Positions 11,101 to 22,749 of a stretch of 64,000 nt of DNA are shown piece after piece; the first letter of the stretch is position 1; each line of letters begins with the position of its first letter. The DNA is taken from assembly GCA_005406025.1 (NCBI GenBank), contig BGZK01001039.1:62001-126000 (forward strand). Reading direction: 5' to 3'. This DNA comes from Eumeta japonica. Its lineage: Eukaryota; Arthropoda; Insecta; Lepidoptera; Psychidae. The position numbers and the translations under genes are program-made. The notes beneath the pieces are model-generated. The model was not told where the DNA came from, did no database searches, and saw only the letters and a program-made list of their open reading frames with translations.

Positions 11101-14100
11101 AGGTCATTACTTTATTGCTACGTCGTTGTTTCTGGACAACAAATTACACTGCATGATACAGACTATAGATGGTACCACGTCAGTAAAATATTATTATTGT
11201 ATGTTGTTTGTTCACATATTGATTGTTGGAAATGATCATAAACAACTGTTTCCGTGTAAAGTTATAGTATGAAACCGACAACTGCATATGGCAAGTAAGT
11301 CTTTATTTTCGCTATGTAAAGTTTGAAATTTATTTTTATAAAGAACAATCAATTTTAGATTAGCTTTTGTTATAAACTTACAAGTACATATGCATTTCTC
11401 TAAAATAAAGCTCAAGGACTTTCAAGTGTGCAAACTTATTTACGAGGAAAAAATAAACTACACTTGTCTTCTTTTGTCAAACACGATTGTGCAGGTACTA
11501 ATAAGAAACACACATATTGATGACTATTTAGAAAATTTTAGGTGGTCTCTATGCTATCTTTAATCTAAGAAATGCTACATTAAATTGCTTAGCAGTTTTA
11601 TTTTCTTTTAATGTATTTCTAGTAACGTATAATATAATATCTAAATTTTTAGGGTGCCGTACCATCAGAGAAAAAGAACGGAACCCTTACGGGATCATGT
11701 TGTAGTCCCACTATCTGTCCACTTGTTAAGATCTTTTTTCTCAGAAATGGATAGTGATATCAAGTTGAAATTAATATAAAATACTGACGTCGACGATCTC
11801 TGTAAGGCGAAAAAATTAAAGTTTCTACGTCCTGTTTGTTAAAGTGACGGATTTCAAAGATATAAATGCCAAAGTGAGAGTCGTCAAAGCAACAAATGTG
11901 AATGTGATACCTAATAAAATAACAGGTATTAAAGTCACAAAATTCCAAGTGACAGCTGTTAAAGTGACTGTGTCAAAATGGCGGTTGTCAAGGTGACAAA
12001 TGTACAGGTGACAGCTGCCAAAATGACAATTGTCAAAGAAACAAATGTCAAAGTAAAAGAAGTCAAAGTAATGTCTGGAAAAGTGATAGCTTTTAGAGTG
12101 AAAACGCAGACACTTTAATACAAAGATTGTATTGCTCTGGGCATGCACGGTTTATTCCACTCTATTACAATTTTTTTACTTAATAAAGCAGCAAAAACTG
12201 GATGAATATAAAATATCTTGAACCTATATGGATCATGACTAGGAATATCTATAAACTACAAATATTATGCTAAATGATCAGATAACGTAAAACATTTAAA
12301 TATTGTTAGCACTTAAGTAATGAAGAACTGACCGGCCCAGTGGGTACTCACCTTTTTACCGGTAACGTTATAGTAGGTTTTGCCGGCGAAACTGGAAATG
12401 TGCGACCCCAGACTGTGCCCCACTAGCAGCAGGTCCTCGGGCCTCACACCGTCTGTCAGAGATTGAGTAGTTTGTATGAGAAGAGTGTTATTAACCAACT
12501 GATAACTCCTATTATTTCCGGTAGTTGGTTCGTACCACAATCCGTTAGTGTCCGCAGCACTTCTTTCGTTTGTAGACCCACTGGAGTAGACGGATAACCC
12601 AAGGATGAAATCTTTTCGTTTTAGTGGAAGTTTTTTTGGATATCGTTTCCCGCAACCGCAAATCTGTTCTACGTGTATTTCTTTTTGAATTTGAAATAGA
12701 ACCCGCGAAAACTACACTCTACCAACGAATCATGTGACGTTGCTTTATCATCAAAATATTGTCATCAAACACAAAAATATTGCAAGATTTAATAAAATAA
12801 TTTAATAAACATAATTTTCTAGTATAATATTTACGAGTTCCATCTAAGTTAACCTTTTAAAATTTCATATTAATGACATCAACTTTTGTGCTGTAGCCAT
12901 GTTTATCCCAGCATGGCTCTACTGCAGCTTTTTTTCGTGCTAATGTTTGTGTGCTTTCTTTTTAGGTTTGATTCTGTTTCACGATTCAGACTACTTATTG
13001 AGTTCTTATACCTACGGTTTAACTATTATTGAAGATTTTGTTCGCATTGACGATTTGATTTGATTTCATACACGAGCATATTCATGCTCGTGTATGAAAA
13101 GCGAGATCCCTGGTGGTCATTATGGCGGAGGAGGGCCGCAAAACGAAGTGATCGGTTCAAATTGGCAACCACTCTGCTATTAGTATTCACGAAATTCAAA
13201 GGCGCGCCGGTATACCAAAGACAACAGTCCGTCGGATTTTGAAAAGAAATCGATTCCACTCGTATCACGTACGACGTGTTAACGCCAGAAGATTATCATT
13301 CTGTAGACGAATGGTGAGTGAACATCAGAGAGATCGAAATTTTTTCAACAAAGTTGTGTGGACTGCCAAATCTACTTGTAAACGGCGAGGAATATTCAGC
13401 ATTCACAATTTACTTAGTTAATATGCGGAAAATCTTTGTTTAATAAGATAAGACCGATTTCAATCCCAGAATCATCGGTCCCATTGATCTCCCAAAATTT
13501 CAAATTCAAAGGATTTTTACGTAATAGTCTACAACTTGTGAATACATAATATCTCTTATAGATAAATTCCGTTTGAATACTACCCCTAGTATGTAAACTA
13601 TATATCCACATAAATAATTGAGTGCCTTACGTCCGTTTTATGTTTCCGTGATCATCTGATTTCATTCTCTTAGAATGTTTCTATTAAGGAGCTTTAAAGC
13701 ACAAAGCTTTTTTTTTTAGAAATCGCGTTCATATTGCAACCCGAGGATTAAATAGCTGAAGAACTTTAAGAAAACTGTATATAAAATATTAACCGTACAC
13801 AATTGGTTATTTTTTTTTGGTCATCGGGTAAGGAATCATCCCCTGTCCCCCATTTGAAAATTATAAAATTAGCCGAGGATAATGGTACCGCTTGTGTATA
13901 CATACGTATATACTAAATATGTTACTAAAAAGTGAAACCTAAATTAAAATTGGTTTTTTTGAAATAAAAAATTGTGAACAATCATAGATTCTAGAGCATC
14001 TTTGCAAATCAGACTTTAATAATATATTAAACCTACACTCTGCTCAGATAATACTTTCATACTTTTTTAACAATGAAGCAGAACGTACATCATTACTATA

Positions 14101-17100
14101 TTATATAATATTTATATGGCATTTTATTAATTGCTTTGTAACGTCGTTCAGAAATTAAAATAGTTTTAATGTACAGAGAGTTCTCGGGAAATTAAACTAT
14201 TAATATTTAGTTTAATAACTGCTATTTTTTTTAAAAAAGTTTCAAATACAAAAATGAAATAATCAACGATCCTACTTAAGAAGTTCGGGTATGGTCAACG
14301 AATTTGTTGAGTGATCTTTCTGGTTAGCCAGTACAAGTCGTTACATTAGAAGACACGCACCGATCCACTGCGCTCGACAAGAGCGCGTGTCGCTAATGAC
14401 GTGATTGCATCCGCTTTGTATTCACGGCAATGCGCCGGCGCGCTTAAACATAGCATTATCTTCTTCGTTATATTAAACTCGTTTCTCGAGTTTGTGTGTG
14501 CGCAGCATGCAACATACGAATTGTAAGTCGACGTCCGCGGTGTACGCGTTCAGATTGAGTCGAAACTGTTTTGAATTTTATTTTAAATTTGCCGATTAGA
14601 AGAATCGAGGTAGGGCAAACATAAGAAGGTATCACAATTATTGTATTGATTGCAAAAATTTGGGTAAAATTCATGTAAAACTGATTTGAATATAATTGTC
14701 CCCTATTTTCGAGTGGTCCGACCAAAACCCTAACATATTTTTTTGCTGTTTTCCGTTATCTAATAATTTAACGGAAAAGAAAATCAGCTATACTCATACA
14801 CTTAGTATTTTTTATAGTACAATATGTCCTAGACGCTTGCTTGCGCCTCGCAGTAACATGCAGCGTACAACACACCGCTAGCCCTCAAATATGTTTTTCC
14901 ACTACGAATTCTCATCCAACGACTTGAATATTGATTTCCGAGGATTGTCAGATATCGAACATCTTAGTCCACAACTGCAGAGTTGTCTACGGATGAACTT
15001 GAAAATAAATACCTAGGAAATAACAATGTTATACTATTTTAGATATGTAGATGACATAATCATATGCTAGTGAGGCAATTCATCTAAACTAGAATTATTT
15101 CAAAATTGTATAAATAATATACACCCAAAAATTCAATTTAAACTAGAAGAAGAAAGAAACAGTTCAAGAAACTTTTTGAATTTTAGATTCATAAGAAATA
15201 ATAAACATGAATTCAAAATATATCAAAACCTACCCACACAAATAGTACAGTACCATTTACTTCTTGTCATTTATGGCAACGCAAACAGGCAGTATACAAA
15301 TCTATGACTCATCGCGTCGGTTATTTGTATACCTCATAACAGTCAAAATTACTCCTTAGAGCTAAACAATATTTGTAACATAGCATTAGCAATTGGCTAC
15401 TGCAAGAAATGCTTCGATGAACTAATATGTAAAAAAATAAAAAGTTTATAAATAACAGTATTTATCCAATACAAAAAGAACATCAAACTAAGTGTGTAGC
15501 GAGTATAAATATTAAGGCATGATGTCGGACAAGATTTGACAATTAGTATTTTGTAAGATCGGATTAGTGAACTGCAACATCAATTTACTCTCAATATCAA
15601 CTACAATAAGGTGATTAAAACGATAATGAAAGACATTGCTTCTCCAATCTTGTGCATCAAAATATTCAGGGCATGGATAGTAAAAAACTGAAGGTTCATG
15701 GCCTGTGCTAACATCTATATGATATGTATATGAGCACTGGTAAAAAAACTACTAGTTTCAATTTGTCTTTACTAATCAACGGGTCGCAAGCTCCTTCAGC
15801 AGGAAGGATGCAACAAGTGATGGTTCTTTAATTCTCAACCGACATATTTTGAAATTTAGGGAAAGATCTTACAACATGGTCTTCTCTTAGATCGGGTTGC
15901 GGGAACTCCCTGTGTCCAACTCGAACGACTTGTTGTGATGAGCGTATACAGACCCTTTTTTCTGTTCATGAATGATTGGAATCGATTGTGAATCAATCCT
16001 TATGTAAAATCAGTAGTAAATATATCGTGAAGATTAGGATAATGTACCTAAGGTTATTAGATACTACTAAGTGTTTCAAATTATATGTAATGACCTATCT
16101 AACAAATTAATTTTGAATTTGTAATTTGAATTTAATGGATACGCACTCTTAGTCATGGCCGCGAGGACCAACCCCAACTTCTCCCCCATGAAGCGCACGT
16201 AGGTGGTAGACCGCAGGTACAGCCAGCGGATCAAAGAGCTGCCGTCGAGAGCCACCACGTTGTACTCGCCTGTACAAAAGATTCATGTGTATTATCTTGA
16301 AGATTTGAATCATATTTGAAGTGTTGTGTTTTGTACTATATTATACTAAAAAAAATAATGAAATCATTATTTCTTTACATTTTTCATTCGTCGTACGACA
16401 GAAACAAAAAGAGATAAAAAGCGATAATCACTAAGTAGTTAAGAGCGTTGCTTTCGCACCAGAAATTACCGGTTTTATCATCATTCATTGACAATGATGG
16501 CATCGTTAGCTCAAACCATTTATTCGAACGTCAAACCAACGGATCTGCATGCTATATCGTAATGCAGACGGTCGTCGACAGTGAACACATAATCTGCACG
16601 GGGTCAGCGCAGAGGTCTCAAGCCGATGGTTTTTAAATGAAAAATTATGGAAAGGTATGCTGCTTGAAGTGGGATGAAAGAAACGCGGAGCTGATCATTG
16701 CCGCTACAACCTGTTTAATTTTACGCAGAATTAGTGAACTCCACGCCTGAAGTTAGGGTTATAGATTGCTTGAACTTATTCTAACTCTTACTACAACGAT
16801 TTTTAATGATGACACATAAGACGATACAAATGGTATATGCGAATAGGTTTTAAATATCAAGCTAACAGAAAAATGTTCATTGAAAGAAATGGCCGTGAAA
16901 TATACAAAGAAGCTTTATCTCTTTGGCAAAGCCCACGTGCTTCAACTGGTCAGATAATACAGAGTTATCGATGATTCTAGAAGTTTGACAATGGATGTGT
17001 TTAAAGGCAGGAATTAATATTGAGGAGTCCTAGCCCAGGGGTGGCAATAGTCCAGTAGTGACTTTATGAAATATAAGGCGATGGTTCGATTTTAAGCATT

Positions 17101-20100
17101 ATTGTGCTCTAATGAAGATCTCAAGCTTTTTAAAAGTTAGTTTTACTTTGCGCCCCAGATGATCGCGAAACTGAACGTTTTTTGATATGGCAACACTTTT
17201 GGTATGGCAAATGGTAATTGTCGGTGTGATACTAGTAGAAGTATTTCTGAAGGGAGAAGAAGGGATAATGAGGATTCTTTAAGAGTAAACATGTAACGTT
17301 ATGTAGTTTTGGGGTTAAATTCAATAAGGGTAGGTTAACCCCATTCTGAAGTTTGCTATAAGGATCTTTCGATTTCAGAAACGACATTTATTAAGTCGAT
17401 TCCGAGACATATTAGTGTGGCCGGACTATGATGCGTGTACAGTACTATCATCTGTATAGCAACAAATGTTATTAATTAAATTTTTAGTGAATTATAGATT
17501 TTAAAAATGAAAAATGTAAACAGCAGCATTCAATTTTGAAGAATTTAAGCATTCATGGCTTTCAGATCTAAACATGAACCTTCAATTGTACACCGTTACG
17601 AGATTGCTTATCCATTTGTACAATTTCTTGGAAAGTCTTAGAATCTACAAGAGAAGCGCTCTGTATCAAACCCTGCCAAAGACCTTTGCTACGTAAAAAA
17701 ATGTGCCCAAAGCTTTGCCCTTACCCTTGACAGCCTGCGTCCAACGCTGGTTGAATAAAGTATGAGGATCACACCGGCTGAGCATTCACTATTAAAACCA
17801 TATTGACCGTCATGACCGATTAATATCTCATTACTTTGAAGAGCAAAGAAGTAATTACGATAGGATAAGTGTTTGAATTCTCAATGCCACAGTGAATTAA
17901 TCGAGATCGGTACGAGGATCGAAATCAGCATGACTGAGGTCTGAGCTGGCGTCGGGTCTGGGAGCGTTATCGGCAGTGGCCACTGGACCCGAACCGGCCA
18001 CGGGATCAGAATCGGAACCGGGACTGCCGTCGCAATCAGCATTGAGAATCGAGATTTCATTTTTGTTTTATGTTGCTCATGACGTGTCTGATTCACAGTA
18101 ATAAAAAAAATCTATTATATGTTATAGCCTCAGACTGTGACAAACTGTGTGGGCCTGTTAGCTTGAAATCTTTGCTATCTCTTCGAATCTCGTGTATTTA
18201 TTATTTATATCAAATTTATAATAAATCTTTGGTGATTTCGTAATGGTCCTCTCTTTACATACGAACATTGATGATACACCCAAGGCTGATTCTCGTATGC
18301 ATTAAAAGTAAAAGATTATACTGATCAGCTTGAGAGCTATAGACATTTTCATTTGATAAACCAGCTTATTTTATACATATGTTAATTTTTTTCATGTGAC
18401 GTGGTCATCAAACAGAACTGATTTAATGTCTCTTCATTTGAAAATGAAAGAGAGACAAAACCAATTTCTACAAAAGTACACGTACTATGAGTAAAAACTA
18501 TCTATCCGAGTTAATCAAATAACAACAGTAAGTAATTGTATTATTCAAAATGGTTTTGCAATAATACTTTTTTATGAATACTGAACGGTGCCCATTGCCG
18601 TTTTAATCAAACCCACCGGTCTTAAGGAAGGCGTCGCTGATGTTCCCAAAGCTCTGCGAGTAGGGGTCGTCCGTGAAGCCGTGCACGAACACCACGAACT
18701 TGCTGCCGGGCGCGTACTCGAAGTCCGCCGGCAGAGCCTCGGCGGCGTACGTGATGTTGTAAACGACCTTCAATTTCCTGTTTGACATTGTACTTATTTT
18801 ATAGATGTACAATAGACGCGGATATGAACGATAATTTGTTCGCAAATAGACATCATTTCTTTCCCTTTTTGGTCCAACTTTACCAAGTGAACTGTAATCA
18901 TGGACTCGTAGTCGGTTTCTGGGATATATGTGATTGAAATTACTTTCCTTTTCTTAAGTGAAAACATCTTTATATATTGTGTATGTAAGTAAATAGATAC
19001 ACATGCATATTGGCATTTTTTGAGATGGGAAATACCATTGAACTCGCGACACTGTTACTGTTACCGTAACCGACACCTCTTTATATAAGTACGTACATAT
19101 ATTAGCCCCCTTTACACGAGAGTTGAGTTTGTGTTGTAATACATTGATAATATAAACATGTATGATGTATATATGTACGTACAACATGGATATACATACA
19201 TGTCGGAACTTTTCGTATTGTATTTGTAAATTTACGTTTTAAGCACTAGATAGTGATTTCTGTATGTAAAATAATAAGCATTATTTTTCAAGTACAAATT
19301 AAATGAAAATTGTAATGTAATTTTTGTAGTAATTTAAAATAATGAATAGTAAAACACTTCATTTAAAAATATTTCCTGACTATTCAAAAAAATACACACG
19401 TAATTGTTCAGGTTTTCACTGCAGTCGGCACTCCCGAAGTGCCACTGCGTTTTTTCGGTACCTCGTTGAATTAAAAAAATGCGATCTGTCCTTGTTGTTG
19501 GTCGATTTCCGCGTGTAAAAATAAAAATACAAAAGATTTGTGCTTTTTTAGACAACCAGATGAATGTAGGTGCTTATGAAATGTTTCGCAGTGACTAAAT
19601 TAATTTTCCGCCGTATGGTTTGACAAATAATTTAAAATCATGAATGTACACAACAATTTTCAAATTGCTACATCCCAACATGAAGATATTTTACGTTACA
19701 CATTCAACTGCTCTCTAATAATGATGACATTGCTAAGAAAAAATGAAAGTGACTAATTTAAATATTTCTCTTTTATATTTTGATAAAGTGATATGGAATT
19801 ATAAAGGAAATATCACACAAATGATTTTATATTTTAAGGTACCGACATGATAAAGCACGCAAGCCGCCCTTTAAGGTTCGTTATGAATTACATTGTATAC
19901 CTATGTCTCCAAATGGAATAAAAAATACGTATTATATTATCCAAATGCATCGAGATTTTCGGCCTCGTTCGTCCTCTAGCACTACCTTTGTTAATTGCAC
20001 CAAATTGTGTTCCGATCAATACAATTTATCACGTTTGATGTTTAAAGCATTTTGAAAATAATTAATAGCTTTTAAACGCTATAATTAAATGATTTGTATT

Positions 20101-20819
20101 CTGAATTAAACAGATATTTACAAATAGAAGGTCATTCTAAAAATTGTGTGGTATTTATTCTTTGATTCTCTCAATAAGCAAATACACCGTCAAGCATCGT
20201 AATGAAAACCGACAGCTAATCACTAAAAGCATCGCCTCTGACTAGCGCCAGATTCGCCAATTGGATGAACTAGAGTTTAAATAGGCAGCCCTTGTAACAT
20301 GTATCTCGATGTTCAATCCCGAACATTTAAAAATATATCTATATCTATATCAATAGATAATTGATGTACTAACGCGCTGCGGAATACCAGGGACAGCTTG
20401 TTGACGTCCGGCTCCTTCTCCCGGTCGAGCTGCTCGTACGCCACGCCCACTATCTTCTTCACGTTCTCACCTAACGATGCAAAGGTTTTAAATAGTTTTT
20501 TCTTTCACAGCCCAGCCTCAACAGCGGAGAAAAACATCGCGGTGAGAGCGCCGGTAAAGATTCACGAGAACCTCCAACGACGCGGAACTGCTGTATGATA
20601 ACACTTTGAGGAAATCGTAAAATTAATAAGTGAACGAAACATCGATAGAATATTAAAGTTATGATAGTTACATTGGCTAGATCCGACGAAAGCGATTGTT
20701 TCGTCTATGGGCTGCTTGATGGCGGCTATGTCGCCCTGCAGCTCTCTGCCTAAAGACGACGCCGCGTCGCCGCCCGCCGCCAGGAGACTCCAAACGAGAA
20801 CCAGGCCTGGGGTCCTCAT
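8103..20819 (-). CDS. Secreted lipase of the pancreatic-lipase family, complete, eight coding exons
   Basis: Predicted extracellular esterase/lipase of 381 residues. Exons in transcript order: 20819-20672, 20470-20374, 18777-18617, 16269-16147, 12452-12352, 10665-10524, 9174-8994, 8295-8103. They total 1146 nt, every junction is GT-AG and all phases agree. Residues 1-19 form a hydrophobic signal peptide (MRTPGLVLVWSLLAAGGDA). The domain has HGF at 114-116, the nucleophile elbow GHSLG with Ser190, GRISGLDPAGPCF with Asp218, FVDVMHTDAG, then VDFYPN and a CSH motif with His280: a full Ser-Asp-His triad of the insect lipase/yolk-protein-like family. The strand after HGF reads VVALDGS where many relatives have a VDW. 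The start is the ATG just inside an acceptor (TTTGTGCAG then CATG), so there is a 5' UTR intron. The gene faces coracle tail to tail. I cannot tell triglyceride lipase from phospholipase, and substrate is unknown. Confidence 0.9.
11640..11780. repeat. Truncated copy of the AGGGTTCCGTA dispersed repeat
   Basis: The segment starting TTAGGGTGCCGTACC..AGAACGGAACCCTTACGGGATCAT matches, in reverse orientation, the right end of the longer element at 23695-24367. It is cut off after about 140 bp. Confidence 0.5.
11835..12110. repeat. Degenerate ~15-bp minisatellite (GTCAAAGTGACAAAT-type units)
   Basis: About 18 diverged units built on the words GTCAAAGTGACA / TGCCAAAGTGA follow one another. The 15-nt period keeps two - strand frames open with pentapeptide-like translations such as DICFFDNCHFGSCHLYICHL, a by-product of the period. 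It lies inside a lipase intron and there is no splice or start evidence for a gene. Confidence 0.65.
13064..13099. repeat. Perfect 16-bp inverted repeat with 4-nt loop
   Basis: TTTCATACACGAGCAT (13064-13079), loop ATTC, then its exact complement ATGCTCGTGTATGAAA (13084-13099). It immediately precedes the transposase fossil and may derive from it. Confidence 0.85.
13100..13440 (+). pseudogene. Tc1/IS630-type transposase fossil
   Basis: In one frame the DNA reads a helix-turn-helix-like segment EIQRRAGIPKTTVRRIL near 13183-13235. Shifted frames continue with NRFHSYHVRRV, a QRDRNFFNKVVWTAKST stretch and RRGIFSIHN (about 13387-13413). Such order (HTH, then a D-containing strand VVWTxxST, then RRGIFNIHN) is typical of Tc1/IS630-like DDE transposases. 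The catalytic Asp of the usual WTDE is replaced (WTAK) and there are frameshifts and stops, so it is dead. Confidence 0.6.
14280..14560. other. GC-rich patch of unknown nature in a lipase intron
   Basis: CpG-rich sequence in AT-rich surroundings, with words such as GCGCCGGCGCGC and GCGCTCGACAAGAGCGCG. A donor-like GTAAGT occurs at 14524. It could be a transposon remnant or a noncoding first exon; no protein is supported. Confidence 0.25.
14985..15460 (+). pseudogene. Penelope-like retroelement fossil (reverse transcriptase)
   Basis: Translating across frames gives FRYVDDII (the YxDD catalytic motif, about 15040-15063), then NNIHPKIQFKLEEE, NFLNFRFIRNNKHEFKIYQN, a PTQ segment and SQNYSLELNNICNIALAIGY. 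This order, with the EFKIYRKPT-type strand after YVDD, is characteristic of Penelope-like elements. Multiple stops and shifts show it is inactive. A GIY-YIG endonuclease, expected downstream in full-length elements, was not found. Confidence 0.6.
16270..18616 (-). other. Lipase intron 3
   Basis: The intron holds a possible tRNA-like SINE piece near 16430-16700 and a hexamer array at 17885-18065; otherwise I see nothing. Confidence 0.6.
17885..18065. repeat. Degenerate hexamer array (GGAATCG-like)
   Basis: Irregular six-base-period sequence: words such as GAGATCGG, GGATCGAAATCAG, GGATCAGAATCGGAACCGGGAC. Translation gives alternating dipeptides (VPVPILIPWPVRVQWP), confirming the period. It belongs to a set of similar arrays at 35.7, 43.9, 48.5, 49.2-49.5 and 59.1-59.4 kb. 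Confidence 0.6.
18778..20373 (-). other. Lipase intron 2, nothing recognised
   Basis: AT-rich intron with short simple repeats only. Flanking splice sites are TGTCAAACAG acceptor (at 18778) and GTTAGT donor (at 20373). Confidence 0.7.
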
Positions 20820-21304
20820 GCTGCACAAATAGAACTAAATTGTGAAAAAAGGAAATGTATGACATGCATGTTCGAATCCGCTATACGAAGATCTGTCCTA
20901 TCTACCCATATTTCTATGCTTGAACTTATAAATTAAAACGATTTTGCGGTTGGGGTTAAGTGGCGAACTAGAAGGTACTTCATTTGAACGCAAACTACAT
21001 CTAAATTGATTACAAGTTTTGTCATAAGCCAAATCAAAGCATACTTGCTGCGTGTCTCTGAGAACACGATAAGCTGTGGGTCATTTGATAGCCTTTGACC
21101 AGCACTGGTCAAGTACAGAAAAAACATTATAGGAGGGTAACAATAGCTGAAACAATGATAAGTTTTTTTCCAGTGATGTATATATTTGATGATGATATAA
21201 ATTAACAAACAAAAATTTGCAGTTGATATTACTAGGAAATGTCCCTATCGGAGGCTCAAAGATTGATATCAGGTGAAAGGGTAACATATAGAAAAGCAGA
21301 GAGC

Positions 21305-21712
21305 GTATATTAAGAAGCACAAAGTCACACTTAACTTGCTACAGTACCAGTTAAACGCTTGTCGTTGATTCCACTTGTGAAAGCACTGATTGCAAAAATA
21401 AAATTCAATACTGTCGCTTCAGTTCGACACTTCACTATTTATACCCGCCGTCCAGAATGTTCTTGAATCACCCGGAACAAACGAGTAAACATGTCACGTC
21501 TGACATAAGTATACAAGATTTATTGCCCCTCGAAAACTTCACCCCACAAAATAAATCCAATTAAAATAAAATGTTAACACACATTAAAAGCGCTGACAGT
21601 GGCAAAGACGAGATACGCGGGGCGGGTTATTCAGGCTTAAAGAATACTATTTCAACATATTTTTTTATAGGGGAATTATTTTGTAGTTTTATTTTTATTC
21701 TGCGAGGGCAGT
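21305..21712 (-). repeat. Lipase promoter / 5' UTR region, copy A of a ~400-bp duplication
   Basis: This stretch, covering the lipase promoter and presumptive 5' UTR, aligns by eye with 31751-32205. Shared islands are the GCGTATATT start, GTCCAGAATxTTCTTGAA, TTTATTGCCxCTCGAAAxxTTCAxCCCA, CGxxGACAG and GGxAATTATTTTG.AxTTTTATTTTTA, in the same order and orientation. Confidence 0.7.
21410..21443 (-). promoter_or_regulatory. Core promoter of the lipase gene (TATA box and initiator)
   Basis: On the - strand GGGTATAAATAGTG places TATAAATA at 21443-21436. An arthropod-type initiator CAGT lies at 21413-21410, with the A 31 nt from the first T of the TATA box. This is standard spacing for a strongly regulated, TATA-type gene. 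A second TCAGT-like match about 50 nt down is a weaker alternative. The start ATG lies about 590 nt further on, after a predicted 5' UTR intron. Confidence 0.6.
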
Positions 21713-22497
21713 TCACAGCAATATATAAGATAATTAATTTTAATAATTAATCCCAAATTAGAAAAACCAGTATCTAGTCCGTTTTAAATTAAATTGGAAT
21801 TTTATGTTTTCAATTTACAATAATGAAAATTTCGAAGGAAACGTTACACGAATGCATCTTGTACACTTGTAATTTAAAAATGTTATTTGATTTGCTTCAG
21901 ATCATCAAAAAACTTCTATTGTTATGGCGCATTTTCCTTTACTTTTTTGCACGAACCATTAAACACAGCCAAATATTATAGGTATTAATTCAGCTAAAAA
22001 ATAAAGATGACGTTAGTGATATTATCATCTGACCTTTCCGGCTTTTCATCGTCTATTAATTATGGTTATTCCTGTTATTTGTATATTTTGTATTGACAAA
22101 ATACATGAAAATCTATTTTATTTAATTCGCGATTGACAGTTAATTAACCAATACTCAACATGAAGTTTCTTAAAAAAATACTACAAAATTCGATTTCAAT
22201 GTTTTGTTAATATCCTTTAGGTTTTTCTTCGATTTTACAAAAAATGTACAAAATAAAGGCCGGATTCGAAACAGATCCCTCCGTTAGTCTCATACTTGTG
22301 TCTGATTTTACTGACACTAGTTTTCCTTCAGCACTTTTTGGGTGAAAGCCCTATTATTTTTGTTGTATCACATTTTTATTCGTCCTACTGCCGACACATA
22401 CACTCCCGCGATCTTTCTATTCTAGATTTCCAGAGACCGCTAATGACTATGAAACAGGAAGAACAAGTAAGTGGGAATTCTTGTAATTCATTCGCCC
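21713..22497. other. Intergenic, nothing recognised
   Basis: AT-rich sequence upstream of the lipase promoter with no supported feature. Confidence 0.6.
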
Positions 22498-22655
22498 CTA
22501 AGGCCCACTAACCACGGAGGCGTAGCTGCAAACAAGCGTACTCGTCATTGTACGCTTGCTCGCTGCTTACTACGAAACTTATACGTAGACAGCGAGCGAG
22601 CGTAGATGACGTATACGCGTCCATGCAGTGATGCCTCCGTGGGCGTAGGCCTAAG
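22498..22655. mobile_element. Foldback MITE (~158 bp)
   Basis: Nearly the whole element pairs with itself. ACCACGGAGGCGTAGCTGCA (22511-22530) pairs imperfectly with TGCAGTGATGCCTCCGTGGG (22624-22643). The inner TACGCTTGCTCGCTG (22551-22565) pairs with CAGCGAGCGAGCGTA (22590-22604) with one mismatch. The outer ends CTAAGGCC / GGCCTAAG complete it. GC-rich, non-coding, superfamily uncertain. Confidence 0.7.
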
Positions 22656-22749
22656 TCATACACTATCATAACGAAATTAAATAAATCAATATAGATTCGA
22701 AAGACTAAATAAAAAAAATAATTTTAAAATTTAAAAACCGTAATTGCGG

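Larger units (their letters stand above)
10666..12351 (-). other. Lipase intron 5
   Basis: Intron between the GHSLG exon and the GRISGLDPAGP exon. Apart from the dispersed repeat at 11640-11780 and the 15-bp minisatellite at 11835-12110, listed separately, I see nothing in it. Confidence 0.7.
12453..16146 (-). other. Lipase intron 4
   Basis: A 3.7-kb intron whose recognisable content is a hairpin plus Tc1/IS630-like fossil (13064-13440), a GC-rich patch (14280-14560) and a Penelope-like fossil (14985-15460). I see no exon in the remainder. Confidence 0.65.

Noticed and set aside
11825..12148. Pentapeptide-repeat protein on the - strand
   Set aside because: The repeat pattern follows from the 15-bp DNA unit, lies in an intron, and lacks a start or splice evidence.
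12313..12540. A longer lipase exon running up to 12540
   Set aside because: The CTCTGACAG acceptor at 12453 and phase with the 16147 exon place the true exon start at 12452; the upstream part is intron.
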